Assembly (NCBI GenBank): GCA_945888705.1
Contig: CAMDAQ010000009.1
Coordinates: forward strand, 1-39,905
Source of the DNA: Singulisphaera sp. GP187
Lineage (GTDB): Bacteria; Planctomycetota; Phycisphaerae; Phycisphaerales; SM1A02
Length of the DNA: 39,905 bases
Direction of reading: 5' to 3'
Each line of letters opens with the position of its first letter. Positions within the stretch are counted from its first letter, which is position 1. Positions 32,333 to 39,905 of the stretch are shown here, piece by piece. The position numbers were made by a program, and so were the translations under genes. The notes below the pieces were generated by a model that worked only from the letters and a program-made list of their open reading frames with translations, had not been told where the DNA came from and did no database searches.

Positions 32333-33805
32333 ATGACCACTGAGCGCTTCGCCGTCACCTGCATCGCCTCGCTCCTTGCCGCCAGCGGCGCTCTCGCCCA
32401 GACCCCGTGCGAGGAGCGCGTGGCGAGCGATTGCTTCTACTCCGGGATCTATCCCTTCAACGCGATCACGCAGCTCTTCGTGGAGCAGGATGATGGCAGC
32501 CTGAATGCGTACGGCACTGGGTTCCTCGTCAGCCAGCATTGCGCGCTCACCAACGGCCACTGCGTCTACAAGCGCGGCGAGCAGCACTTCTTCTACAAGG
32601 ACATCTGGATGATGCCCGGTGCTTGCCGCAGCGCATCAGGCCTGAGCTTCAACCTGTTCGGGATCCGCGAAGCAATGATCAAGGGCACCAACACCAAGTG
32701 GACGGACTTGTCCTACGACTGGGAGACGGAAGTCGACTACGGCTCGCTGCGCTTCGTCTGCCCATTCGAGGAGCTGACGACGTTCCTGCCGCTCTGCTTC
32801 GATGTCAGCCCGTCTTCGGTGCACATGGCGGGCTATCCACTCGAGGAGATTCCCGACTCGGAAGATGTTTTCAATCAGTGGATCGCGTACGGCGACATCA
32901 TCACGCAGTGGTCGCGCGTGCTTCGGTACGAGGCGCACTCGACTGGCGGCGCGAGCGGCAGCCCGGTCTGGCGGTGGCGCTCCGGCCAGTCGCTGCTCGA
33001 GGTCATCGGTTTCAATTCGACCCACTGGGACTCGTGCGATGGCGGCGGACCGCGGCTGGTCGCGCAGAACATGGACCTGATCCGTGGCTGGATGCAGTGG
33101 GAACCCAGTGCTGCGCAGCGATCGGCGGCTGGCTGTCCGGCGATTCCAGGCCTGACGCTTGCTGGCCTGATCGGCTTCTTCGAAGCCAATCCCGGCAAGT
33201 TGCTCGATGCGCAGGGACTCGGCGTGGTCGATCCGATCGCGCCGCCGCCGACGGGTCCAAGCCGACGCACCATGCAGATCATCGAACGTGGCTTCTACGA
33301 GTGGGTCGAGTTCGATCTGCAGCCGGGTCAGCCCGGCTCGGTGCGCTTGATGCAGCTCCTGAAGGCTCCGGGTGTCGACCTCATCGGCACGCCATGGACC
33401 CCGGGCACGCCCTTCAACCCGCAGGCTTCACAGCAGGGCTGGATGTCCGCGTCGAAGGCTCGCGCGTTGCTCTCGGGGTCGGCAGGTCGCGCCTCGCCGC
33501 CCGTCACCGGAGTCCGCAAGCGCATCGTCGATGCGCAGGCGATCGCGCTGGCGCAGCCGGCTCCCGGCACTCCACCGACCGGCAATCCGAATCCGACGCC
33601 CGACGTGCCGACCGGGGTCGGCAGCGCATTCTGTGCCGCGGACTTCGATGGTGATGGCCTCGTCGCTGGCGGTGACATGGCCATCATGCTCGGCTCGTGG
33701 GGTCCATGCCAAGGGCCATGCGTCGCCGATCTCGATGAAGACCTCGCTATCAGCGGTGGCGACCTTGCGTTGCTGATCGCTGCGTGGGGCCCGTGCGCAC
33801 CCTGA
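32333..33805 (+). CDS. Exported trypsin-like serine protease with dockerin-like tag
   Basis: The 490-residue protein begins with a signal peptide (TCIASLLAASGALAQ). The V8/trypsin-like triad is visible: His in ALTNGHCVYK (near residue 66), Asp in EVDYGSLRF, and Ser in STGGASGSPVW (near 208). Residues of about 260-440 form a low-complexity, proline-rich region without a recognised domain. The last 55 residues hold two dockerin-like loops (DFDGDGLVAGGDM and DLDEDLAISGGDL) joined by a CQGPC linker; the second loop departs from the consensus. It would cut proteins at the cell surface or outside. The tag shared with the phosphatases 25 kb away suggests a common sorting route. Confidence 0.88.
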   Translation: MTTERFAVTCIASLLAASGALAQTPCEERVASDCFYSGIYPFNAITQLFVEQDDGSLNAYGTGFLVSQHCALTNGHCVYKRGEQHFFYKDIWMMPGACRSASGLSFNLFGIREAMIKGTNTKWTDLSYDWETEVDYGSLRFVCPFEELTTFLPLCFDVSPSSVHMAGYPLEEIPDSEDVFNQWIAYGDIITQWSRVLRYEAHSTGGASGSPVWRWRSGQSLLEVIGFNSTHWDSCDGGGPRLVAQNMDLIRGWMQWEPSAAQRSAAGCPAIPGLTLAGLIGFFEANPGKLLDAQGLGVVDPIAPPPTGPSRRTMQIIERGFYEWVEFDLQPGQPGSVRLMQLLKAPGVDLIGTPWTPGTPFNPQASQQGWMSASKARALLSGSAGRASPPVTGVRKRIVDAQAIALAQPAPGTPPTGNPNPTPDVPTGVGSAFCAADFDGDGLVAGGDMAIMLGSWGPCQGPCVADLDEDLAISGGDLALLIAAWGPCAP

Positions 33806-33823
33806 GCCATCGCCACCGGCCGA

Positions 33824-34309
33824 TCAGAACCGCAGCGTGAACCCGACGAGCGCCGAGCCCTCGCCATCGATGGTCGCGGATCCGCCGATCACGCCATCCT
33901 GAGGCGCGGTCCACCACGCCGAGGCATTGATGGATGCATTGGGTGAAAGATCCAGGGACCATGTCGCGCCTGAGCGCCATGCATCGATCGATTCGCGCGT
34001 ACCGAGCAGCTCGGTGCGCAGCGTGAGGTCGATGCGGTGCTCCAGCGGCAGTCGCCAGGCGCTGCCGACGTGGACCGAATCGACGGTCGGTTGCTCGGGT
34101 CCGCTGGTACCTCGTGAACCGAAGACGACGCCGATCGATTCGTTCCACCAAAGCGCGCGCGAGGTCTCGTCGAGCGTGGCGGGCTCGATGGGTGCGATGG
34201 ACCATGGTGACTCGAACGCCGCTGCCGCAGGTATGCCAACGGCGCCCAGGACGAATGCCACCAGGATCGAAGCACAATCAGCCTTCGCGGACATGCGCAT
34301 CATGGACAT
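33824..34309 (-). CDS. Small exported protein, possible beta-barrel or surface protein
   Basis: A 161-residue protein of unknown family with a signal peptide (ASILVAFVLGAVGIPAAAA). The mature part is rich in alternating hydrophobic and polar residues (WRLPLEHRIDLTLRTELLG, NASINASAWWTA) and ends GFTLRF. A terminal Phe after such strands is typical of outer-membrane beta-barrels, but the chain is short for a full barrel. The start is uncertain because three ATGs lie close together (34309, 34303, 34300). It converges on the protease gene with an 18-nt gap. No catalytic motif is seen. Confidence 0.65.
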   Translation of the reverse strand: MSMMRMSAKADCASILVAFVLGAVGIPAAAAFESPWSIAPIEPATLDETSRALWWNESIGVVFGSRGTSGPEQPTVDSVHVGSAWRLPLEHRIDLTLRTELLGTRESIDAWRSGATWSLDLSPNASINASAWWTAPQDGVIGGSATIDGEGSALVGFTLRF

Positions 34310-34351
34310 GCACCATCAGACGCCCCGCTCCGTGCGGTGGGTTCGGTCGCA

Positions 34352-34369
34352 TCCGGGAAAGTCCCCGGA
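34352..34369. promoter_or_regulatory. Dyad in the divergent gap upstream of SulP
   Basis: TCCGGG-AAAGTC-CCCGGA is a 6-bp inverted repeat between the small exported protein gene and SulP. It could be an operator or a small hairpin. The rest of the gap (34310-34550) shows no gene. Confidence 0.35.
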
Positions 34370-34537
34370 ATGAAGGTTGCCGAGTCCATCGAAGTTTCGG
34401 AATGTGCTTGCACTCCCGTCGTCGAAAGGCAGCCCGCCGCTGTGCTGCCGGCCTGCCCCCGATGGTCACCTTGCCACCAGGTGCCGAACGGCGGTCTGCA
34501 CGCCCGGCACCGACCTCTTCGACCTGCCCCGGGTCGC

Positions 34538-34543
34538 TAGCCT
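34538..34543 (+). promoter_or_regulatory. -10-like box of the SulP gene
   Basis: TAGCCT lies 7 nt before the ATG at 34551 with no Shine-Dalgarno sequence, suggesting a leaderless mRNA. No clear -35. Confidence 0.45.
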
Positions 34544-34550
34544 TCAGGCG

Positions 34551-36029
34551 ATGCACCGCACCGGCCTCTTCGCGTACCCGCGCCAGGATGCGCTCGCCGG
34601 CATCGTCGTCTTCCTCGTGGCGCTGCCGCTGTGCTTGGGCATCGCTGTCGCGTGCGGCGTGCCACCGGTGTCGGGCCTCGTCGCAGGCATCGTCGGCGGC
34701 ATCGCGATTCCGATGATCAGTCGCTCGCCGCTCTCGGTGTCGGGCCCGGCAGCTGGGCTGATCGCCATCGTGCTCTTCGAGATCGAGCGCCTTGGCGGCA
34801 TCAACGCGTTCATGACGGCGGTCGCGCTGGCCGGCGCAATGCAGGTCGCGCTTGGTCTGCTTCGGACCGGGAAGTTCTCCGCACTCGTGCCGGGCTCGGT
34901 GGTCAAGGGCATGCTGGCGGCGATCGGCATCACCATTACGCTGAAGCAGCTGCCAGTCGTCTTCGGGGCCTCGGGCGGGCTTGGCTCGATTCCCGGTTCG
35001 ATGCACACCGGTGCGACGGTGATCGGCCTTGCGTCGCTCGCGATCCTGATGGGCTGGAAGCACACGCCGCTTGCGCAGCTGGCGCTGGTGCCGCCGGCAC
35101 TGGTCGTGGTCATCGCAGCGTCGATGGGCGCGACGCTGCTCCACGGCGAGGGTTGGCAGCTCGGCACCGACCAGTTCGTGAACGTTCCGACCGGCGGCTT
35201 CGATGGACTGCGTGCCGCGCTGCCGCTGCCTGACTGGTCGGTCCTGGGTTCATCGGCCGTGTGGATCGCGGCGGCGACGATCGCCGTGGTGGCGAGCATC
35301 GAGACGCTCCTGTCGTGCCAGGCGGTCGATCGGCTCGATCCGCTCAAGCGGCGCACGCCGCCCGATCGCGAGCTCGTCGCGCAGGGTGTCGGCAACGCAC
35401 TCAGCGGTGCGCTCGGCGGGCTCCCCGTGACGGCCGTCATCGTGCGCAGCGGCGCAAACGTGGCTGCCGGCGCTCGCGAACGCCTGTCGGCGGTCGTGCA
35501 TGCGCTGCTGCTCCTGGGCTGCGTGCTGTTCCTGCCCAACGTGCTCAACCACATCCCGCAGGCCTGCCTTGCAGCCGTGCTGGTCCAGGTGGGCCTCAAT
35601 CTTGCCAAGCCATCGCTGTTCGCCGAACAGCGGCGGCTGGGCCTCGATCAGCTCGTGCCGTTCCTCATCACGATCGCGGCCGTGCTCTCCACCGACCTGC
35701 TAAAGGGCGTGATCGTCGGGATCGTCGTCGGAGTCATCGTGGCGCTTCGCAAGCAGGCCAAGGCCAGCGTGGAGCGGATCGATCACGCCGATGGATCCAT
35801 CACGCTGCGGTTGCGTCGTGACGGTACGTTCATCATCAAGCCGGCCCTCGTCGAAGCTTTTGCCAAGATGCCGGAGGGCGCGCGCGTGACCTTCGACGCG
35901 CACGGCGAGCCGGTCGACCAGGATGTCCGCGAGGCCATTGCAGGATTCGTCGAGGATGCACCCAATCGCCGCATCACGGTGAGCGTGGTCGGCGTCGACC
36001 TGACCGGCGTCAGCGCCAGCGGGCACTAG
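34551..36029 (+). CDS. SulP-family anion transporter
   Basis: The start is the ATG at 34551 (492 residues); the track's 34377 start is excluded because SulP proteins begin with the motif seen here (YPRQDALAGIVVFLVALPLCLGIAVA). About ten to twelve membrane segments follow, including PPVSGLVAGIVGGIAIPMI, SRSPLSVSGPAAGL and GLPVTAVIVRSGANVAAGAR, all SulP/SLC26 signatures. A cytoplasmic C-terminal region (about 410-492) is a reduced STAS-like segment with ITLRLRRDGTFIIK. SulP transporters carry sulfate, bicarbonate or other small anions; the substrate is not defined. It converges on the DHS-family gene with a 25-nt gap and a hairpin between them. Confidence 0.9.
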   Translation: MHRTGLFAYPRQDALAGIVVFLVALPLCLGIAVACGVPPVSGLVAGIVGGIAIPMISRSPLSVSGPAAGLIAIVLFEIERLGGINAFMTAVALAGAMQVALGLLRTGKFSALVPGSVVKGMLAAIGITITLKQLPVVFGASGGLGSIPGSMHTGATVIGLASLAILMGWKHTPLAQLALVPPALVVVIAASMGATLLHGEGWQLGTDQFVNVPTGGFDGLRAALPLPDWSVLGSSAVWIAAATIAVVASIETLLSCQAVDRLDPLKRRTPPDRELVAQGVGNALSGALGGLPVTAVIVRSGANVAAGARERLSAVVHALLLLGCVLFLPNVLNHIPQACLAAVLVQVGLNLAKPSLFAEQRRLGLDQLVPFLITIAAVLSTDLLKGVIVGIVVGVIVALRKQAKASVERIDHADGSITLRLRRDGTFIIKPALVEAFAKMPEGARVTFDAHGEPVDQDVREAIAGFVEDAPNRRITVSVVGVDLTGVSASGH

Positions 36030-36031
36030 TT

Positions 36032-36054
36032 CAAGGCGCTGCCTGAGCGGCCCC

Positions 36055-36064
<10 letters not shown>
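36032..36064. terminator. Hairpin between convergent SulP and DHS-family genes
   Basis: CAAG-G-CGCTG pairs with CAGCG-CTTG across a 14-nt loop: 9 pairs with one bulged base. It reaches into the last codons of the minus-strand gene, so it may serve both strands. No T-run is seen. Confidence 0.45.
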
Positions 36065-37095
<1,031 letters not shown>

Positions 37096-37209
37096 GGGCG
37101 CGAAGTTCTATCAGGAAGCGGGGGCGGCCTGCGCGAGCGGCGCGCCCATGCGACAGCGCCGCAGCCCGTCGAGGCCGCGGCGCCAGTCATGATTCGTTGA
37201 GGGTGCCGC

Positions 37210-37470
37210 TCAGGCGCGGTGCTGCTCGGTCGAGTGCGCCTGCGCGCCCTGCGATGGCTGCGAACCGGGCAGGTGCTGCGTCGAGGAGCGGTTGGCTTCC
37301 TGCTCCGCTTCGTTGCCCGCGTCCTTCAAGCCCTTCTTGAACTCCACGATCGACTTGCCGACGTTGCGGCCGATCTCCGGCAGGCGGCGGCCGAACAGCA
37401 GCAGGCCGACGACGAGGATGATGATCCAGTAGGGGCCTTCGATGCCGAACATGGCGAGGGTGGTGGTCAT
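37210..37470 (-). CDS. tatA: Sec-independent translocase TatA/TatB-like protein
   Basis: The ATG at 37470 (86 residues) puts the membrane helix directly at the start (YWIIILVVGLLLFG), as in TatA; the track's longer ORF adds 66 unlike residues. The FGRRLPEIGRNVGKSIVEFKKG stretch in two adjoining pieces is the TatA/E hinge and amphipathic helix. The tail is polar and short, favouring TatA over TatB. It would form the pore of the twin-arginine export system; tatC is not in the window. It is divergent from the MltA gene. A TATCCT box lies 11 nt before the ATG. Confidence 0.92.
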   Translation of the reverse strand: MTTTLAMFGIEGPYWIIILVVGLLLFGRRLPEIGRNVGKSIVEFKKGLKDAGNEAEQEANRSSTQHLPGSQPSQGAQAHSTEQHRA

Positions 37471-37481
37471 GGGAAGTTCCA

Positions 37482-37487
37482 AGGATA
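37482..37487 (-). promoter_or_regulatory. -10-like box of tatA
   Basis: TATCCT on the minus strand lies 11 nt before the ATG at 37470, implying a leader of about 4-5 nt. No good -35. Confidence 0.4.
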
Positions 37488-37589
37488 GCGGGGCGTGGCA
37501 GGATGCCCGGCAGGCGAAGTGGCCGCCGGCCGAGTGGGGGTGTCGCCTTGCGGGGCCGACCAACTGCAGATTCTCGCCAATTCCTCCGC

Positions 37590-37624
37590 CAAAGTGCATG
37601 GGTTTCCGGCACTTTGCCGATAAT
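37590..37624 (+). promoter_or_regulatory. Dyad and -10 box in the tatA-mltA divergent gap
   Basis: CAAAGTGC and GCACTTTG form a perfect 8-bp inverted repeat with an 11-nt spacer, directly followed by GATAAT (37619-37624), a 5-of-6 -10 box. The dyad covers the -35 area, as an operator would. Confidence 0.5.
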
Positions 37625-37670
37625 CCGCAAGACGTATCGCCTTCTCCCGCCCCGTTGCAAGGATGCATCC

Positions 37671-38921
37671 ATGCGTGGAATGACCGCTTCTTTCGTTGCC
37701 TTGGCGCTTGCCGCCGTGGGTTTCACCGGCTGCCAGCGCGAGCATGTTGTCGCCGAGCCTGACTACAACCGCCAGCTGACCTCGGGTCACGCGCTGCGCA
37801 AGCTCGACCCGAGCCAGTGGCCGAGCCTGGCTACGGCCTGGGGCGCGCGCGATGGCTACCTCGACCAGGCGCTCGACCAGAGCATCAGCTGGTTCCAGAA
37901 GCCCAGCAGCCAGCAGTTCTTCCCGTTCCATGAGGTCTCGACCCACGAGCAGGCCGCCGGCAGCGTGGTCGCCTTCAAGGAGTTCCTGAAGTCCTCGTCG
38001 ACCGAACAGGAGTTCCTCGGCCGCATGCAGCAGATGTTCGACTGCTGGCAGACCGTGGGCTACAACGACAAGGGCACGGTGCTCTTCACCGGCTACTACG
38101 CGCCGGAGTTCAAGGCGAGCCTCACGCCCGACAGCACCTTCCGCTTCCCGCTCTACCGCCGGCCCACCGACTGCGTGACCGACCCGGTCACGGGCGAGCC
38201 CAAGGGCCGCCTGCAGGCCGATGGCACCGTCGCTCCCTGGCCCAATCGCGCCGAGATCCAGTCCAGCGGCATGCTGCGCGGGCTCGAGCTCGTCTACCTC
38301 CCGAGCGAATTCGACGTCTACATCATTCAGGTCAACGGCAGCGCGAAGCTCACCCTGCAGGACGGCTCGACGATGTACGTGGGCTATGCAGGCAAGACCG
38401 ACGGCCAGTACGTCGGCCTGGGCCAGACGCTCCTTGACGAGAAGATCCTGACCGAGCGCGACCTGAACCTGCCCAACGTGCGCGACTGGTGCGACAAGAA
38501 CCCCGACCGCGCGATGGAGTACATCAACCGCAACAACTGCTTCGTCTTCTTCACGAAGTACGACGGCTCGAACTGGCCGGCCGGGAGCCTCGGCGTCAAG
38601 GTCACCGAGCGCACCACGCTCGCCACCGACAAGAAGATCTACCCGCGCGGCGGCTTCCTGCTCGTCGACACCAAGTCGATCAACTTTGCGAACCAGCAGG
38701 TGCCCTTCAATCGCTTCATGTGCGACCAGGACACCGGCGGCGCGATCGTCGCGCCGGGCCGAGCCGACATCTTCATGGGTGTGGGCGCCAGCGCCGAGAT
38801 CCTCGCCGGCGCGCAGTACGCCGAAGGCACGATGTACTACTTCTTCCTGAAGCCCGAGTACGCGAGCCAGTACCCGCTGCCACCAGTCGCCAAGAAGGGC
38901 GCACCGGCCAGCGGCGAGTGA
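37671..38921 (+). CDS. mltA: MltA-family membrane-bound lytic transglycosylase (lipoprotein)
   Basis: The start is the ATG at 37671 (416 residues), with AAGGA 9 nt upstream; the track's 37503 start adds unlike residues. The N-terminus is a lipoprotein signal with a lipobox ending FTGC (near residue 20). MltA motifs include FTGYYAPEF, LVYLPSEFDVYIIQVNGSA in parts, YVGYAGKTDGQ and the catalytic-region QDTGGAIVAPGRADIF with the acid Asp. The enzyme cuts peptidoglycan between MurNAc and GlcNAc with anhydro bond formation, working from the outer membrane. Its presence argues for a peptidoglycan wall. A strong hairpin follows 28 nt after the stop. Confidence 0.92.
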   Translation: MRGMTASFVALALAAVGFTGCQREHVVAEPDYNRQLTSGHALRKLDPSQWPSLATAWGARDGYLDQALDQSISWFQKPSSQQFFPFHEVSTHEQAAGSVVAFKEFLKSSSTEQEFLGRMQQMFDCWQTVGYNDKGTVLFTGYYAPEFKASLTPDSTFRFPLYRRPTDCVTDPVTGEPKGRLQADGTVAPWPNRAEIQSSGMLRGLELVYLPSEFDVYIIQVNGSAKLTLQDGSTMYVGYAGKTDGQYVGLGQTLLDEKILTERDLNLPNVRDWCDKNPDRAMEYINRNNCFVFFTKYDGSNWPAGSLGVKVTERTTLATDKKIYPRGGFLLVDTKSINFANQQVPFNRFMCDQDTGGAIVAPGRADIFMGVGASAEILAGAQYAEGTMYYFFLKPEYASQYPLPPVAKKGAPASGE

Positions 38922-38948
38922 TCGAGGGCCACGATCTCCTTCCTTGTC

Positions 38949-38980
38949 GACGCGGGCGGTCCTGGTGGGCCGCCCGCGTC
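38949..38980 (+). terminator. Long hairpin terminator with GCGTT tail
   Basis: A 14-bp GC-rich stem (one T-G pair) with a TGGT loop lies 28 nt after the mltA stop and is followed directly by GCGTTC, the same word seen after the hairpins at 3860, 7757 and the tRNA. Confidence 0.78.
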
Positions 38981-39027
38981 GCGTTCATGGAGTGGGGATC
39001 AAGTGGTGCCCGATCCGCCGTCGCCTC

Positions 39028-39033
39028 TAGACT
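39028..39033 (+). promoter_or_regulatory. -10-like box of the ABC ATPase gene
   Basis: TAGACT lies 6 nt before the GTG at 39040, with no Shine-Dalgarno sequence, suggesting a leaderless mRNA. No clear -35. Confidence 0.45.
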
Positions 39034-39039
39034 TCCATC

Positions 39040-39905
39040 GTGAACGACGCCGCGGCCATCGATCTGCGCAACGTGCGCAAGACCTACAAGGGGCGCATCG
39101 AGGCGCTGCGCGGAGTCGACCTTGCGGTCGGCGCCGGCGAGATCTTCGGGTTGCTCGGCCCCAATGGTGCCGGCAAGAGCACGATCGTCAAGATCATGAT
39201 GACGGTCGTGCGTGCCACGGCTGGCGGCGGCACGCTCCTGGGAAAGCCACTTGGGGACAAGGGTGCGCTCGCGCGTGTGGGGTACCTGCCGGAGCACCAT
39301 CGATTTCCGGCCTATCTAACCGGTCGACAGGTCGTCGATTTCTTCGGTGCCCTTGCCGGCATGCGGCGCACGGAGCGTCGGGTGCGCACGGAAGCGATGC
39401 TCGATCTGGTGCGCATGCGGGATTGGGCCGATCGACGCCTGGTCACCTACTCCAAGGGCATGCAGCAGCGCGTGGGACTGGCGGCGAGCCTCGTCAACGA
39501 CCCGCGCCTGGTGGTGCTCGATGAGCCGACCGACGGCGTGGATCCCGTGGGCCGCAAGGAGATCCGCGATCTGCTGGTCCGGCTGCGCGGCGAGGGCCGC
39601 ACGATCTTCGTCAACAGCCACCTGCTCAGCGAGATCGAGATGGTCTGCGACCGCGTGGCCATCATGGTGCAGGGCAGGGTCTGGGCGCAAGGCACGATCG
39701 ACGACCTCACGCGCGCGAGCAGGCGCTTCGAGATCACCGTGCGGGGCGCCGCCCCTGAGTGGGCCGCGTCCTTGGGAGCGGTGCGCGTGGAGCCAGCATC
39801 CAGCACGATCGCCCTGCAGGTTGCCGATGCGATCGAGGCCCAGCCCGCGATCGACCGCCTGCGCGCGCACGGTGCGATCATTGAACGAGCCGTTCCCGTG
39901 CGCGA
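39040..39905 (+). CDS. ABC transporter ATP-binding protein (3' partial, absent from ORF track)
   Basis: The frame starts at the GTG at 39040 and runs off the window end, which is why the ORF track does not list it. At least 288 residues are visible: start NDAAAIDLRNVRKTYKG, Walker A GPNGAGKST (near residue 44), signature YSKGMQQRVGLAAS, Walker B LVVLDEPTDGVDP and switch NSHLLSEIEMVCD. It resembles the DrrA/CcmA-type ATPases of ABC-2 exporters, often multi-drug, Na+ or lipid/glycan linked. The permease should follow downstream of the window. Confidence 0.9.
   Translation, partial: MNDAAAIDLRNVRKTYKGRIEALRGVDLAVGAGEIFGLLGPNGAGKSTIVKIMMTVVRATAGGGTLLGKPLGDKGALARVGYLPEHHRFPAYLTGRQVVDFFGALAGMRRTERRVRTEAMLDLVRMRDWADRRLVTYSKGMQQRVGLAASLVNDPRLVVLDEPTDGVDPVGRKEIRDLLVRLRGEGRTIFVNSHLLSEIEMVCDRVAIMVQGRVWAQGTIDDLTRASRRFEITVRGAAPEWAASLGAVRVEPASSTIALQVADAIEAQPAIDRLRAHGAIIERAVPVR

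Overview
The window is GC-rich DNA (about two thirds G+C, judged by eye) and most likely comes from a planctomycete of the Phycisphaerae type. The main evidence is five secreted proteins that end in a short dockerin-like tag: two calcium-loop repeats of the form D-x-[DN]-G-[DN]-G-x-V-x-G-x-D-L-A-x-L-L-x-x-W-G. A lamin-tail protein with a PEP-CTERM-like tail, a Gram-negative style O-polysaccharide locus and an MltA lipoprotein fit this. The assignment is an inference; there is no rRNA or other marker to prove it.

Region 1 (1-12930) is a secretome block. Three consecutive plus-strand genes encode exported phosphoester-hydrolase-like proteins with the dockerin-like tag: a calcineurin-type phosphoesterase whose 5' end lies before the window, a PhoD-type phosphatase, and a choice-of-anchor I / phytase-like esterase. 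They are followed by a small lamin-tail (LTD) protein with a PEP-CTERM-like tail, an exported YtcJ-like amidohydrolase, a minus-strand exported protein of unknown function with the same tag, and a membrane-anchored SGNH protein. A tRNA-Val(CAC) gene with a good promoter (minus strand, about 13.2 kb) separates this block from the next.

Region 2 (13450-31803) is a surface-polysaccharide (O-antigen-like) locus. It holds a glycosyltransferase, an O-antigen ligase/polymerase, a HisH-HisF-WbpG trio for acetamidino modification, a Wzx-like flippase, a minus-strand operon wbpB-wbpD-wbpE plus a gene for an exported unknown protein, a short GlpD-like flavoprotein, a methyltransferase, the capE-capF-capG trio for UDP-L-FucNAc, and a large protein made of two fused GT4 glycosyltransferases. 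Together these predict a glycan containing an amidinated 2,3-diamino-uronic acid and L-FucNAc. The first enzyme (WbpA dehydrogenase), a WbpI epimerase, an initiating phosphoglycosyltransferase and a chain-length regulator are not in the window.

Region 3 (31825-39905) is mixed housekeeping and envelope content: OsmC, an exported serine protease with the dockerin-like tag, a small exported protein, a SulP anion transporter, a deoxyhypusine-synthase-family protein, TatA, an MltA lytic transglycosylase, and an ABC transporter ATPase cut by the window end and absent from the ORF track.

Three non-coding patterns recur. GC-rich hairpins about 30 nt after stop codons are followed by GCGTT instead of a U-tract. 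TAnnnT -10-like boxes sit 6-7 nt before start codons, suggesting leaderless mRNAs. GAGG..CCTC palindromes embed the ribosome-binding site, including those of two genes of the amidino-sugar pathway. No insertion sequence, integrase or CRISPR array was seen, and no gene-free stretch exceeds about 300 bases.
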